A DNA stretch of 64,000 bases, taken from Nocardia sp. CDC159. Lineage in GTDB: Bacteria > Actinomycetota > Actinomycetes > Mycobacteriales > Mycobacteriaceae. Shown in pieces: positions 45,512 through 54,782 of this stretch. The stretch covers positions 62,001 through 126,000 of the forward strand of contig NZ_JAMRXH010000014.1 in assembly GCF_023740735.1 (NCBI RefSeq). Direction: 5' to 3'. Every line of letters begins with the position of its first letter. Within the stretch, counting starts at the first letter, position 1. The notes under the pieces were generated by a model that was not told where the DNA came from, ran no database searches, and saw only the letters and a list, made by a program, of their open reading frames with translations. Made by a program: the position numbers and the translations under genes.

Positions 45512-46438
45512 TCAGGCCCTATGGTCGCGCGGGTTCTGCGGACGGGCGAGCCCCTGCCAGAATAGGGAGTCGCGAGGATGTTGCTGGATGAGCACTGACA
45601 GAACGGGTTTCGCAGTCCCGCTGCGGACCAGCACGTCGTCGAGCGACGCGACAACGTCCAGCACCGAGCGCGGCTCGAACTGTCCGGCCTGCTTCTTGGC
45701 CTTGACGCGTACGTTGTTCGGTGTGGGTCCAGCATCGATGACGGAGTGGTGCCACAGTCGGCTGTGATGAGCGCAGCGGTTACGGAGGTAGACCAGGGCC
45801 CTCACCCGGTAGGCAAAACCGGCCTTGGCTACTCCGAGACTGGTCGCGACGGTGTCGGCCAGCGTACCCAGCGCCCCGCGCTCGATGCACTTCGACAGTG
45901 TGCCGAACGACCATGCCTCGACGGCCGACCAAACGGGCAGTTCGCTGAAGTCTGGTGCTCCCGCGTCCGTGGTCTTGAAGCGCAGGATGTGGCGCTCCTT
46001 GCTCCGCTCGATGTCGCGCAAGCACGACTCAACGGTTCGTTCACCCTGGCCGACGTCGGTGTAGAAATCTTCCTCGAGGTATCGCCCACATTGGCCATGG
46101 GCATTCGCGATCACACGTGCTGTATGGGTCCGTAGCAACAGCTCGACACAGGCGAGCGGCGCCGCGAGCGTGATCCGCAGCGCTTCGTCGGCTTCGTAGA
46201 TCGCCCGGATCTCGTGAAAGGTCGTGCCTGGACGGAAGTCATCGTCGCCCAGATGTGGAGCCTGCTGGAAGTACCGCGCATACCCGGAGAACCTGTAGTA
46301 GTTATTCGCGGTTAGGAATTCAGAACACACCGACACGTCCTCGACGACGAGACCACGTCGCCTGAGGAGCTCAACCTGCTCCTCCACGGACAGGCTCGGC
46401 TTCACAGACCCCCCCGGAAAGAAAGAGGCCCCTCCCAT
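45512..46438 (-). CDS. Abi family (AbiD/F-like) abortive-infection protein
   Basis: A ~300-residue all-helical protein of the Abi_2 family. Typical features are the KPSLSVEEQVELLRRRGL start, NYYRFSGYARYFQ, and the later WSFGTLSKCIERG and YLRNRCAHHSRLWHH motifs; the R-N-x-C-A-H-H motif is of the RxxxxH type seen in HEPN nucleases. Such proteins stop phage growth by harming the infected cell. GTG 46405 is an alternative start and fits the family N-terminus better; neither start has a clear ribosome-binding site. It lies ~145 bp downstream of hsdR, in the same orientation. Confidence 0.85.
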   Translation of the reverse strand: MGGASFFPGGSVKPSLSVEEQVELLRRRGLVVEDVSVCSEFLTANNYYRFSGYARYFQQAPHLGDDDFRPGTTFHEIRAIYEADEALRITLAAPLACVELLLRTHTARVIANAHGQCGRYLEEDFYTDVGQGERTVESCLRDIERSKERHILRFKTTDAGAPDFSELPVWSAVEAWSFGTLSKCIERGALGTLADTVATSLGVAKAGFAYRVRALVYLRNRCAHHSRLWHHSVIDAGPTPNNVRVKAKKQAGQFEPRSVLDVVASLDDVLVRSGTAKPVLSVLIQQHPRDSLFWQGLARPQNPRDHRA

Positions 46439-46582
46439 TTGAGCATCGTAGAGAGGCTTGGGAGGGGGTCGATTGCTGCAAGTGTAGCCGATGAACAGAG
46501 TCGCGCGCCAGACGCCGCGCGTGCCGCTGGGGTCGATTGCCTCAGGTGCTGTCTACCTGCAATCCGGACCCAGGTCAGCGAC

Positions 46583-49500
46583 TCACTCTGCCCCCGGAGC
46601 CCACTCATCCGCAAAGGTATCCAGCTGCTGGATGACCTTCTCGATCGCGTCGCGCTCCTCCTCGGGAGGGTAGCCGTGCTTCGCCAGGAGCCGCTTGATG
46701 ATCGAGCGCAGCTTCGCCTGTACGTCGTCGCGGGCGATCCAGTCCGGCGAGAGATTATTGCGAACGGTGCGCACCAGATCGCGCGCGATAGCGGCGAGCT
46801 TCTTTTCACCCTCACTGGCGTCCCCGTGGCCCATCAAGGCGGCGACGGTGCCCTTCGCCGCGACGGCGTCGTAGAAGGCCAACTGAGCATCGTCCAGTGG
46901 AGGGTCGAACCGCTTGCCGCGGTCGGCGTCGGCCGAGATCTCCCGGGCCATCTCGATCAGCTTGGCGATGACCTCCGCAGCAGTGATGTTCTGGCTGGTG
47001 TACTTGCGCATCAGATCGATCAGCCGGTCGGAGAAGTTCTTCTGGCGCACAACATTGTGTTTGGTGACCTTGCGCATCTCCTGCTGCACGAGCCGTCGCA
47101 GCGCCTCGATCGCCAGCGCGGGGTTACGTGCGGCCTGCAGATGCTTGACGTAGGACTCGTCGAGGTTGGCCAGATTCGGCCGCTCCAGGCCGGCGGCGGA
47201 GAACAGGTCGGTAACCTCACCTGCTTCGATCGCTCCCGCGGTGATGTGCTTGAGCATCAGCTCCACGTCAGCGGGGATCGGCCTACCTTCGGACTGACGC
47301 TCGGCGGCATCGAACTTCGCCATGCACACGCGCACTTCATGGAAGAACCCAATGTCGTCGCGCTGCCCGTTCAATTCGCCGCTGGTGCGGCAGAGGGCGT
47401 AAAACCTCGATAGTCGTGAGGCTTCCCGGGCAAACCGTTCCTTGAGCGTGGGCTCGTCGGGGTCATCCACCTGGTTGTCTGGATGCTGCGGATCGCGAAG
47501 GTAGTTGGCCGCGCCCCACACGGCATCCCGATACGCCGTCGGTCCACCGACAGAGAGCTGGTCCCGCCACGGGTACCCGGACAACAACCGACACAGCACA
47601 TCGATGGTGTCGTGGACGGCAGCGAGTGCGATGTCGGTGTCGCGGCCCATCGGCTTTTCGTGCTGGTCCTCGTCGGTGTACTCCGCGAGAGCCTCGAGCA
47701 GGTTGTCATGGAGGGGTGCGTACCCGACCATCAACCCGTCCTGCTTGTTCTTGTAGGTGCGGTTGACCCGGGCCAGAGTCTGCATGAGCTGCGCACCACG
47801 CATCGTCCTGTCGAGGTAAAGGGTGTGCAGCGGTGGTGCGTCGAAACCGGTCAGCAGCATGTCCTTGACAATGATCAGCTCAAGATCGTCGCCGGCTTCC
47901 TTCATCCTGCGCTGCACCGTCTTGTGCTCGGACGGACGCAGACGGTGTTTCAGGAGGTGTTCCTTCTTCGTCTTGTCGTCGGCGGAGGTGCTGTAGACGA
48001 CCTTGATTTTTCCTTCGGTCGCTCCTTCCCCGTGCCAGTCGGGGCGCAGCGCGACGATTTGCTCGTAGAGGTCGGCGCAGATGTCGCGGGTGCTGCACAC
48101 GATCATTCCCTTGCCCGATACCCCAATGAATTCCTTCATCGCCTCCGACCGGGTCTCCCAGTGCGCCACGATGTCGGCGGCGAGTTTGTCGAGCCGGTCG
48201 GGTGCGCCGTATACCGCGTTGAGGGCCGTGACGGCCTGCTCCATCCTCGCCCGCTCGGCGTCGTCGAGTCCCTCGGTCGCCTTGTCGGCTGCCTCGTCGA
48301 GCTCTTCCGCATCGACGCCAGAGGGGAGACTGACTGGGATGAGCCGACTTTCGTAAAAGACTGGTACGGTTGCACCGTCTCGCACCGCCCGAGTCAGGTC
48401 GTAGATGTCGATGTAGTCACCGAACACCGCCGTGGTGTCACGCTCGGCCTTCGAGATCGGCGTCCCGGTGAACGCGATCATCGTGGCGTACGGCAGCGCG
48501 TCGCGAAGGTGGCGGGCGTATCCGTCGAGGTCGTCGTAGTGGCTGCGGTGTGCCTCGTCGACGATGACGATCACATTGCGGCGGTCCGACAGCAGCGGAT
48601 GCTGGCGTCCAGCATCTTTTTCCTGCTTGGTGCGGCTGAACTTCTGCAACGTCGTGAAGTAGATGCCGCCGGTTCTTCGGTTGATTAGACCGGTGCGCAG
48701 CTCGTCGCGACTGGTGACCTGCCTCGGTTTCTCCGGTAACAGTTCACTGGCATTGAACCCGTCGAAGAGCTGATCATCGAGGTCGGTACGGTCCGTGATG
48801 ACGACGATCGTGGGGTTCCCGAGCGCCGGGTGTCTAAGCACCTGATTGGCGTACAGCTCCATCTCCATCGACTTGCCAGAGCCCTGGGTATGCCACACCA
48901 CGCCGGCCTTGCCGTTGCTTCGCACGGCCTCGATGGTCTTTTCAACCGCCTTCGACACAGCGAAATACTGATGCGGCTTGGCAATCCGCTTCTGCCGACC
49001 CTTGTCGTCCTGGGAGAACGCGACGTAGCCACCGAGTAGCTCGATGAACCGACGCGGCTCGAAGAGTCCGTACAGCGCAAGGCTCAACTCCGCCTGATCC
49101 CAGGTGGGAGCGGGCTGAGGAACCGGCTTACCCGCATCGTCGACATTCCACGGCGCGAAGTGGTTGTACGGCGTGAACGCCGTCCCATAGCGTGCGAGCA
49201 CGCCGTCCGACGACAGACAGATCACGTTGCAGCGGAACGCCTTCCACACCTGCCGCGTGTACCGCATGAGCTGGCCGTGCCCGGTCTCGACCGTCGCGTA
49301 CGGGTCGCCCATCTTCTTCAGCTCGATGAACGCCAACGGCAGGCCGTTGACATACAGCACCACGTCGAACCGGCACCGCTCATCGCCGTCGCGAACCGTC
49401 ACCTGATTCACTGCGAGAAAGTCATTACGGTACGGATCGAGATGGTCGACCAGTCGCACTGTCGGATTCTGTTCTACGCCGAACTCGTCGAGATAGCTGA

Positions 49501-49789
49501 TGCGGATACCGTCGGTGAGATAGCCATGGATCCGCGCGTTCTCGGCTTCCAAACTCGTTGACTCCGGCGATAGGACGCGATCAACGGCCTCCTGAACTGA
49601 GGCATCCGGCAAGTCGGGATTGATCTGCTCGATCGCCTCCCGGAGCCGGTGCGGAATGATCAACTCCTCCCATGACTCCCGCTCATCCGAACCCTTGGCG
49701 ATGTACTTCCCCTCCAGGGGCTCCCATGAAAGCTCACCGAGGATATCGAGCACATCGTGCTCAAGGTTGACCTCGTCATACTTGCTCAT
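46583..49789 (-). CDS. hsdR: Type I restriction enzyme, R subunit (HsdR)
   Basis: A 1068-residue HsdR. The N-terminal nuclease domain has Asp142 and ExK at 156-158 (FDVV...LAFIELKK); the SF2 translocase has Walker A TQGSGKS (301-307) and DEAH (411-414), with further helicase motifs downstream (QTLARVNRTYK). It translocates DNA and cuts away from the site when blocked. Its start overlaps hsdS by 4 bp (ATGA). All key motifs are intact, so the enzyme should be active. Confidence 0.93.
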   Translation of the reverse strand: MSKYDEVNLEHDVLDILGELSWEPLEGKYIAKGSDERESWEELIIPHRLREAIEQINPDLPDASVQEAVDRVLSPESTSLEAENARIHGYLTDGIRISYLDEFGVEQNPTVRLVDHLDPYRNDFLAVNQVTVRDGDERCRFDVVLYVNGLPLAFIELKKMGDPYATVETGHGQLMRYTRQVWKAFRCNVICLSSDGVLARYGTAFTPYNHFAPWNVDDAGKPVPQPAPTWDQAELSLALYGLFEPRRFIELLGGYVAFSQDDKGRQKRIAKPHQYFAVSKAVEKTIEAVRSNGKAGVVWHTQGSGKSMEMELYANQVLRHPALGNPTIVVITDRTDLDDQLFDGFNASELLPEKPRQVTSRDELRTGLINRRTGGIYFTTLQKFSRTKQEKDAGRQHPLLSDRRNVIVIVDEAHRSHYDDLDGYARHLRDALPYATMIAFTGTPISKAERDTTAVFGDYIDIYDLTRAVRDGATVPVFYESRLIPVSLPSGVDAEELDEAADKATEGLDDAERARMEQAVTALNAVYGAPDRLDKLAADIVAHWETRSEAMKEFIGVSGKGMIVCSTRDICADLYEQIVALRPDWHGEGATEGKIKVVYSTSADDKTKKEHLLKHRLRPSEHKTVQRRMKEAGDDLELIIVKDMLLTGFDAPPLHTLYLDRTMRGAQLMQTLARVNRTYKNKQDGLMVGYAPLHDNLLEALAEYTDEDQHEKPMGRDTDIALAAVHDTIDVLCRLLSGYPWRDQLSVGGPTAYRDAVWGAANYLRDPQHPDNQVDDPDEPTLKERFAREASRLSRFYALCRTSGELNGQRDDIGFFHEVRVCMAKFDAAERQSEGRPIPADVELMLKHITAGAIEAGEVTDLFSAAGLERPNLANLDESYVKHLQAARNPALAIEALRRLVQQEMRKVTKHNVVRQKNFSDRLIDLMRKYTSQNITAAEVIAKLIEMAREISADADRGKRFDPPLDDAQLAFYDAVAAKGTVAALMGHGDASEGEKKLAAIARDLVRTVRNNLSPDWIARDDVQAKLRSIIKRLLAKHGYPPEEERDAIEKVIQQLDTFADEWAPGAE

Positions 49790-50994
49790 ATCGCTTCCTC
49801 TACAACTTTTTCCGCGTCCCGAACGCGAATCGCACCCGACAGGAGCCCGGGCATCAATGTGTCCCTCAATTGAGCTAGAGTTCGCGATTCTGAGTGCGCG
49901 ACGTGAACCCTCCTCTGAAGAGTCATAGCCACTCTCTCGAACTTTTCCATAGGCACCGGTGACAATACCGAAACCGGTGCACCTAAAAATCGATCGGCTC
50001 GAACAGCCGGATAGGCAGAGCCCTCTGCGACGCTTTCCAGGTAGCGCACGAACTCCTCCCGTCGAGACGCCTCATAAAGGAAGGCGGGACCAACTTTCTG
50101 AGGGGTCAGTACGGCGAATCCCGTCGACACTACGATCTCAGGGTCATCATCGAGAATTAGAGCTCGCGATTTGCGATTCGGTCGTACAGTCGACCAGATA
50201 GTGTCTCCGGGCGAGACTCCACGCCGCGCACGTCCTGGAGCACTCTCCCACCGTGAACGCTCCGGCCATTCAATATTGTCAACCGAAACACTTGAAATAT
50301 CAATGTATCGCAGAAATCCGCCCTCTTTTGGTCGAACCTTCCTTAGGTTTACACCCGCTACGTCTCCCAGGCGCATGACAGTAGCCTCAAGATCGTTCTG
50401 GACGAAATCGTCAAACATGCTGGCCGACAGATCATGAGATACGTGCGCTAATCTCCGATTGAGCGCGATCTTATCGTCAAGAGCGCCGAGGACCGATTCG
50501 ATTCCAAGTTGGGTATTTATTTCCGGTATGGAAATATTGAGCCTGGCCTGATCGGCCAGGCTGAGGTATGGAGCCATATCGGTGCCGTGCGCCATGGCAC
50601 GCAACTGATTAAGAAACTCATCACACTTTGCCCAATACCGCAAATATCCAGGACGGATAATATCCCATCGCAGACTTCGCCAGTAACTTAGATGCGGAGA
50701 ATACACAAATTCAGGCGCATCGGTATCCACGTATCCAGTTCGCCCGGTGCTGTTCCCCTTCGTCGTGATTACAACATCGCCGCGTCGCGCCATTTTCGAC
50801 TTTACTTTTACGGCGAGATCGTCACGGAACCTGTCATTTCCGTCCCACGAGAATCCCTGGGTGGTAAGACTTCCCGCCCTAAGAAAAATGGGTCCATCGC
50901 CGCCAAGCTCTTCAAGCTTCGCTCGGTACCCATCTCCTATTTCAATAATCCCCTGTTGCATGAGCGATTTGAAGGTCTTCGCACCTTTATGCAT
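49786..50994 (-). CDS. hsdS: Type I restriction-modification specificity subunit (HsdS)
   Basis: A 402-residue HsdS with two target-recognition domains (~1-150 and ~200-345), a central conserved spacer (LSLADQARLNISIPEINTQL then GALDDKIALNRRL) and a C-terminal conserved helix (TLAQLRDTLMPGLLSGAIRV). It sets the DNA target of the complex. Its base composition is clearly more AT-rich than hsdM and hsdR, especially over the first domain (~50.3-51.0 kb), a usual sign of domain exchange. It overlaps hsdM by 8 bp. Confidence 0.9.
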   Translation of the reverse strand: MHKGAKTFKSLMQQGIIEIGDGYRAKLEELGGDGPIFLRAGSLTTQGFSWDGNDRFRDDLAVKVKSKMARRGDVVITTKGNSTGRTGYVDTDAPEFVYSPHLSYWRSLRWDIIRPGYLRYWAKCDEFLNQLRAMAHGTDMAPYLSLADQARLNISIPEINTQLGIESVLGALDDKIALNRRLAHVSHDLSASMFDDFVQNDLEATVMRLGDVAGVNLRKVRPKEGGFLRYIDISSVSVDNIEWPERSRWESAPGRARRGVSPGDTIWSTVRPNRKSRALILDDDPEIVVSTGFAVLTPQKVGPAFLYEASRREEFVRYLESVAEGSAYPAVRADRFLGAPVSVLSPVPMEKFERVAMTLQRRVHVAHSESRTLAQLRDTLMPGLLSGAIRVRDAEKVVEEAI

Positions 50995-52600
50995 GAAGCC
51001 GCCTCAACTCCTCGCGGATAACCTTGTCAAGCCGTGTCGACTCTTCGAAGTGAGCAAGTAATTCGCCAGTGAGCCGCTCGATTTTGCCTACCAAAGGCAC
51101 TTCGTCCGCAGGAGCAGTTTCGGCAGCGCCGACGTAGCGCCCAGGGGTGAGGATGTCATCGTGCTGCCGCAGTTCCTCGCGCGAAGCGGAGTAGCAGAAG
51201 CCAAGTTCGTCGGAATACTGGAGGCTGGCTTCATGGGCACTCTTGGTGCCACGCCAGGCGTGATACGCATTGCCTATCCTGGCGATGTCCCCGGGGGTGA
51301 GGATGCGCTCGGTGCGGTCCACCATCGATCCCATATTCCGGGCATCGATGAAAAGAACTTGCCCTTGTCGATCGGTATGACCGCTCTTTCCGCTCTTATC
51401 TTTGGCGAAGAACCAAAGGCACGCAGGGATCTGCGTAGTCCGGAACAGTTGCGGCGGGAGGGCGACCATGCAGGCCACGAGATCTGCGTCGAGAAGCGCA
51501 GTTCGGATCTCCCCCTCGCCCGACTGCTTTGAAGACATGGAGCCGTTCGCAAGAACGACGCCGGCGGTGCCGCGGACACCAAGCTTGGAGACTATGTGCT
51601 GTATCCAGGCGAAGTTCGCGTTTCCAGCGGGTGGAGTGCCGAAACGCCAGCGGGGGTCGTCAGTACGGCGGTACCAGTCCGACATGTTGAATGGGGGATT
51701 GGCCAGGACGTAGTCAGCCTTGAGATCAGGATGCTTGTCCTCGTAGAAGGTATCGGCCCAGCGCGTGGACAGATCGGCGGCGATGCCGTGGATCGCGGTG
51801 TTCATCTTGGCGAGCCGCCAGGTGCGCTCATTGGCCTCCTGACCGTAGACGGCGATATCATCGCGGCGGCCTCGGTGCGATAGGACGAACTTCTCGGCTT
51901 GGACGAACATGCCTCCCGATCCGCAGCAGGGGTCGTACACGCGCCCTTTGTACGGCTCCAGAATCTCGACAAGGACCTTGACAACGCTTGCGGGGGTATA
52001 GAACTCGCCACCGCGTTTCCCTTCCGCGCGAGCGAACTTCTCCAGGAAGTATTCGTAGACTTCGCCGAGGACGTCACGGGCGGTCTTGCCGTTGTGGCCG
52101 GTGAAGCGAGCGTCGTTGATGAGATCGACAAGTTCGCGAAGCCGACGCTGGTCGACGTTGTCGCGGTTAAAGATCTTGGGCAAAACGCCTGTGAGGGCGG
52201 CATTGGACTTCATGATGGCGTCCATCGCGTCGTCGATGAGTTCGCCCACCGAACCCGCCTTCGCGCCTTCGGCGAGGTCGTCCCACCGTGCGCCCTCAGG
52301 GACCCAGAAGATCCCTTCGCGCGTGTATTCGTCAGGGTCATCAAGAAAGTCGGCGTGGCGGGTGTCGGGAATCTCGTCGGCAATCAACTCCTGACGGATT
52401 GCGTCGCGGCGCTCGGTGTATGAGTCGGAGACGTACTTGAGGAACACCAAGCCGAGGACGAAGTCCTTGTACTGGGCGGCGTCCATGGAGCCGCGCAGTT
52501 TGTCAGCGGACTTCCACAGGATGTCCTTGAGGTTGTCCATGGTCGGCATTCCGGGCAGCTCCGACTGCCCGTTGCCGTTCTTCGTCTTCCGGGGTGGCAT
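50987..52600 (-). CDS. hsdM: Type I restriction-modification methyltransferase (HsdM)
   Basis: A 537-residue N6-adenine methyltransferase subunit. The N-terminal HsdM helical domain (DNLKDILWKSADKLRGSMDA) is followed by AdoMet motif I DPCCGSGG (223-230) and catalytic motif IV NPPF (301-304). It methylates the site defined by HsdS and is required for protection of the host. A degenerate methylase-like gene lies 13 bp upstream in the same operon. Confidence 0.93.
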   Translation of the reverse strand: MPPRKTKNGNGQSELPGMPTMDNLKDILWKSADKLRGSMDAAQYKDFVLGLVFLKYVSDSYTERRDAIRQELIADEIPDTRHADFLDDPDEYTREGIFWVPEGARWDDLAEGAKAGSVGELIDDAMDAIMKSNAALTGVLPKIFNRDNVDQRRLRELVDLINDARFTGHNGKTARDVLGEVYEYFLEKFARAEGKRGGEFYTPASVVKVLVEILEPYKGRVYDPCCGSGGMFVQAEKFVLSHRGRRDDIAVYGQEANERTWRLAKMNTAIHGIAADLSTRWADTFYEDKHPDLKADYVLANPPFNMSDWYRRTDDPRWRFGTPPAGNANFAWIQHIVSKLGVRGTAGVVLANGSMSSKQSGEGEIRTALLDADLVACMVALPPQLFRTTQIPACLWFFAKDKSGKSGHTDRQGQVLFIDARNMGSMVDRTERILTPGDIARIGNAYHAWRGTKSAHEASLQYSDELGFCYSASREELRQHDDILTPGRYVGAAETAPADEVPLVGKIERLTGELLAHFEESTRLDKVIREELRRLHA

Positions 52601-52613
52601 CGTGCTCCTCAGT

Positions 52614-54686
52614 TCAGTGGATGGTGTTTGCGGTCAAGGTCAGCGTCCCGTCGGTGAGCCCTCGGGTAGCCAGGCGATGCAGCTCATCGAGGGCCGCTTG
52701 TTCGTGTTGTATTGCTTGACGTCGGTCATCGAGTTCAGCCAGGAGCTTGTCGAGCCGCTCCACGGATTCTTCCTGGAGAATCGGTAGTCGGATCTCCTCG
52801 ATCCTCTCGACGGCGCGGATTGCGCCGCGAATTCGGGGAGCCTGTGTCAGTAGGGCAGCGAGAACCCGCGGCGTGAACTGCTTGGCTCCGACCTCGGTGA
52901 TGCGCAGGACACGAGCGGGGTACTGGATCACCGCATAGCCCTGGTGGTCAATTAGCACGGCTGGTTCGGGCACCGTCGTGATGACGACATCGCCGGGGCG
53001 GCTCAGTTGCGCGGAAGGATAGTGGTTGGCCAGGTCGAGGCGGTCGATACGGCGATCCCCAAGCGCGCACCGTCCCGCCAGCTCCGGCGCTCCGATCACG
53101 GCGGCGCTGCTTGCTGAACGCAGGTGTTTCCTAGGACGAACGTGTTCGGCGCGAATCCTAGTGCCCTTCTTCAAGGACAACAGATTGATGCGCTGCTGGC
53201 CGCCGCGAGTGAGCTCATGGATGGTCTTGGTGAGAGGCGGCGAGGGCGAGGGATCGAGTTCAACGTGGCTCGGCAGCCGACGCCCGGGCCGGGCCTCAAG
53301 CAGGATCCGTTCCAGATCCAGAGCGCGGGCGACACGTTCTGGCACGTCATGGCTGAATTCGAGTTCGGTGAGCAGGTGCCGGGGCGTCAATGCACGCGCA
53401 TCGCTGATCAGGGCCTTCACCGGTGTTCGGATCGCGTGGACATGCGCATGGGCGCGCGGGTCGTATTCGGGGCGACGCCACGCGAGGATGTCTGTGACCA
53501 GGGCATCGACCACAACGTTCGTCAGGGGACGATCAGAGACATCGGCTAGGAGTACCTCGCCGCGTCGAGATTGCTGGTCGGTGCCGAGAACCCACACCGA
53601 TACCTCGTAGCCAGGACGGTACGGGACCAATCCACCAGGTAGACGAATGACCGCCTTCACCGTGTCGGCTATGAGTTCAGCTCGAAGCGATGCGGCTTCG
53701 CTGTGCGGGTTGAGCGCGCCCGTCGTATCGGAGGGAGCAACGACAACGGCCGTCGCGCCAGGACATAGCTGCACCGCGATGTCGTCGATGAGCTTCAGCG
53801 ACCCGACCGTGGAGCGTTCCTCCGTTGGCCGGAACGGCAACTGGGTGACGATGATGTTCGCGCCGTCGTGATCGGATTCGTCGCCGTAGACAGTGAATTC
53901 ACCGTCGTGCAGGTCTCGCACGGCCAGGCGGCGGCGGAGCAGTCGAGCCAAGTACCGGTCACCACAGCGAGCCGCGAGGTGTACAGGCTGGTCGTCGCGC
54001 AGCGTGGCGGCCACAGCGACGAGGAGGTCTCCCGCACCCGCGTGCGGGTCGTAGATGCGCGCATCCCTGGAATCAAGGTCCGCGACAGTGGCCGCATCCG
54101 TTAGCAGAGCGATCAGCCGGACGAGTTCGGGGGCGAGGCGGACTGCGGCAAGGTCTGTCGCACCAAGGCGTTCACGCAGGTCCATCACTCGTTCGAACGC
54201 GTTGACAGTTCCCCACGCAGCTTCGACCAGTTCGTCTACCTGCGCCGGTAACCACTCCGCGTGGAGCGCCGCGATTTCCTCCTTCAGCATGGCGTTATCG
54301 GGATCCAGATGCGCGGCAAGTCGGATGAGACCAGGCAGCGAATCAGCGTCGTCGTGGAGCGGCTCGTCATCATTGAGATGCCGCAAGCAGATGAGGGACG
54401 TCAGATGAGAGACCAGGGTCCGTGGCGAGAACTCGGTCGTGAGCCGGGTGAGCGTATAGGACTGCAGGTCCCCGTCGATATCCTTGCGGCTGGCTCGTCC
54501 TGTGGTCACGAGCCAGTCACCGAACTCGCGAGCATCGAACAACGGGTAGCGATGGTCGCCGGCCACAGGCTCCGGAAAGTCGAGGTGTCGGCGAGCCCAC
54601 GTGCTGATCACTGGGCGCTTCACCCGAGCAAGATCGGCCATCTCCTGCCTCGATATCAGCAGCCTCTGCCTTTGCGTGTTTCGCAT
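52614..54686 (-). CDS. HTH-pseudo-methylase-specificity fusion protein
   Basis: A 690-residue protein leading the restriction operon. Residues ~12-55 form an AlpA/phage-terminase-like winged HTH (SRQEMADLARVKRPVISTWA). A methylase-like domain (~95-470) keeps AdoMet motif I as YDPHAGAGDLL (213-219), but the catalytic NPPF is TQLPF (281-285), so methylation is doubtful. The C-terminal ~200 residues look like an HsdS half: a target-recognition domain and the VERLDKLLAELDDRRQAI helix ending GLTDGTLTL. The ATG at 54686 has AAGGAGG eight bases before it. A palindrome lies ~80 bp upstream. Function is unknown; DNA-binding regulation of, or an alternative specificity for, the type I complex is inferred. 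Confidence 0.72.
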   Translation of the reverse strand: MRNTQRQRLLISRQEMADLARVKRPVISTWARRHLDFPEPVAGDHRYPLFDAREFGDWLVTTGRASRKDIDGDLQSYTLTRLTTEFSPRTLVSHLTSLICLRHLNDDEPLHDDADSLPGLIRLAAHLDPDNAMLKEEIAALHAEWLPAQVDELVEAAWGTVNAFERVMDLRERLGATDLAAVRLAPELVRLIALLTDAATVADLDSRDARIYDPHAGAGDLLVAVAATLRDDQPVHLAARCGDRYLARLLRRRLAVRDLHDGEFTVYGDESDHDGANIIVTQLPFRPTEERSTVGSLKLIDDIAVQLCPGATAVVVAPSDTTGALNPHSEAASLRAELIADTVKAVIRLPGGLVPYRPGYEVSVWVLGTDQQSRRGEVLLADVSDRPLTNVVVDALVTDILAWRRPEYDPRAHAHVHAIRTPVKALISDARALTPRHLLTELEFSHDVPERVARALDLERILLEARPGRRLPSHVELDPSPSPPLTKTIHELTRGGQQRINLLSLKKGTRIRAEHVRPRKHLRSASSAAVIGAPELAGRCALGDRRIDRLDLANHYPSAQLSRPGDVVITTVPEPAVLIDHQGYAVIQYPARVLRITEVGAKQFTPRVLAALLTQAPRIRGAIRAVERIEEIRLPILQEESVERLDKLLAELDDRRQAIQHEQAALDELHRLATRGLTDGTLTLTANTIH

Positions 54687-54764
54687 CGTCAACACCTCCT
54701 TTCCGTTCCGTACGCTGTGCCCCATAGGCTATCCGCAGCTGGGTACTCACTTGTCGCTTATGCC

Positions 54765-54782
54765 TGATATCCCCCGTTATCA
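54765..54782. promoter_or_regulatory. Palindromic operator upstream of the restriction operon
   Basis: TGATATCCCCCGTTATCA is an interrupted inverted repeat (TGATA and TTATCA). It matches the palindrome at 56586-56603 at 15 of 18 positions. It covers the rmuC stop codon and lies 79 bp before the start of the HTH fusion gene, the right place for an operator of the restriction operon. The leading HTH protein is the nearest candidate to bind it. Confidence 0.5.
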
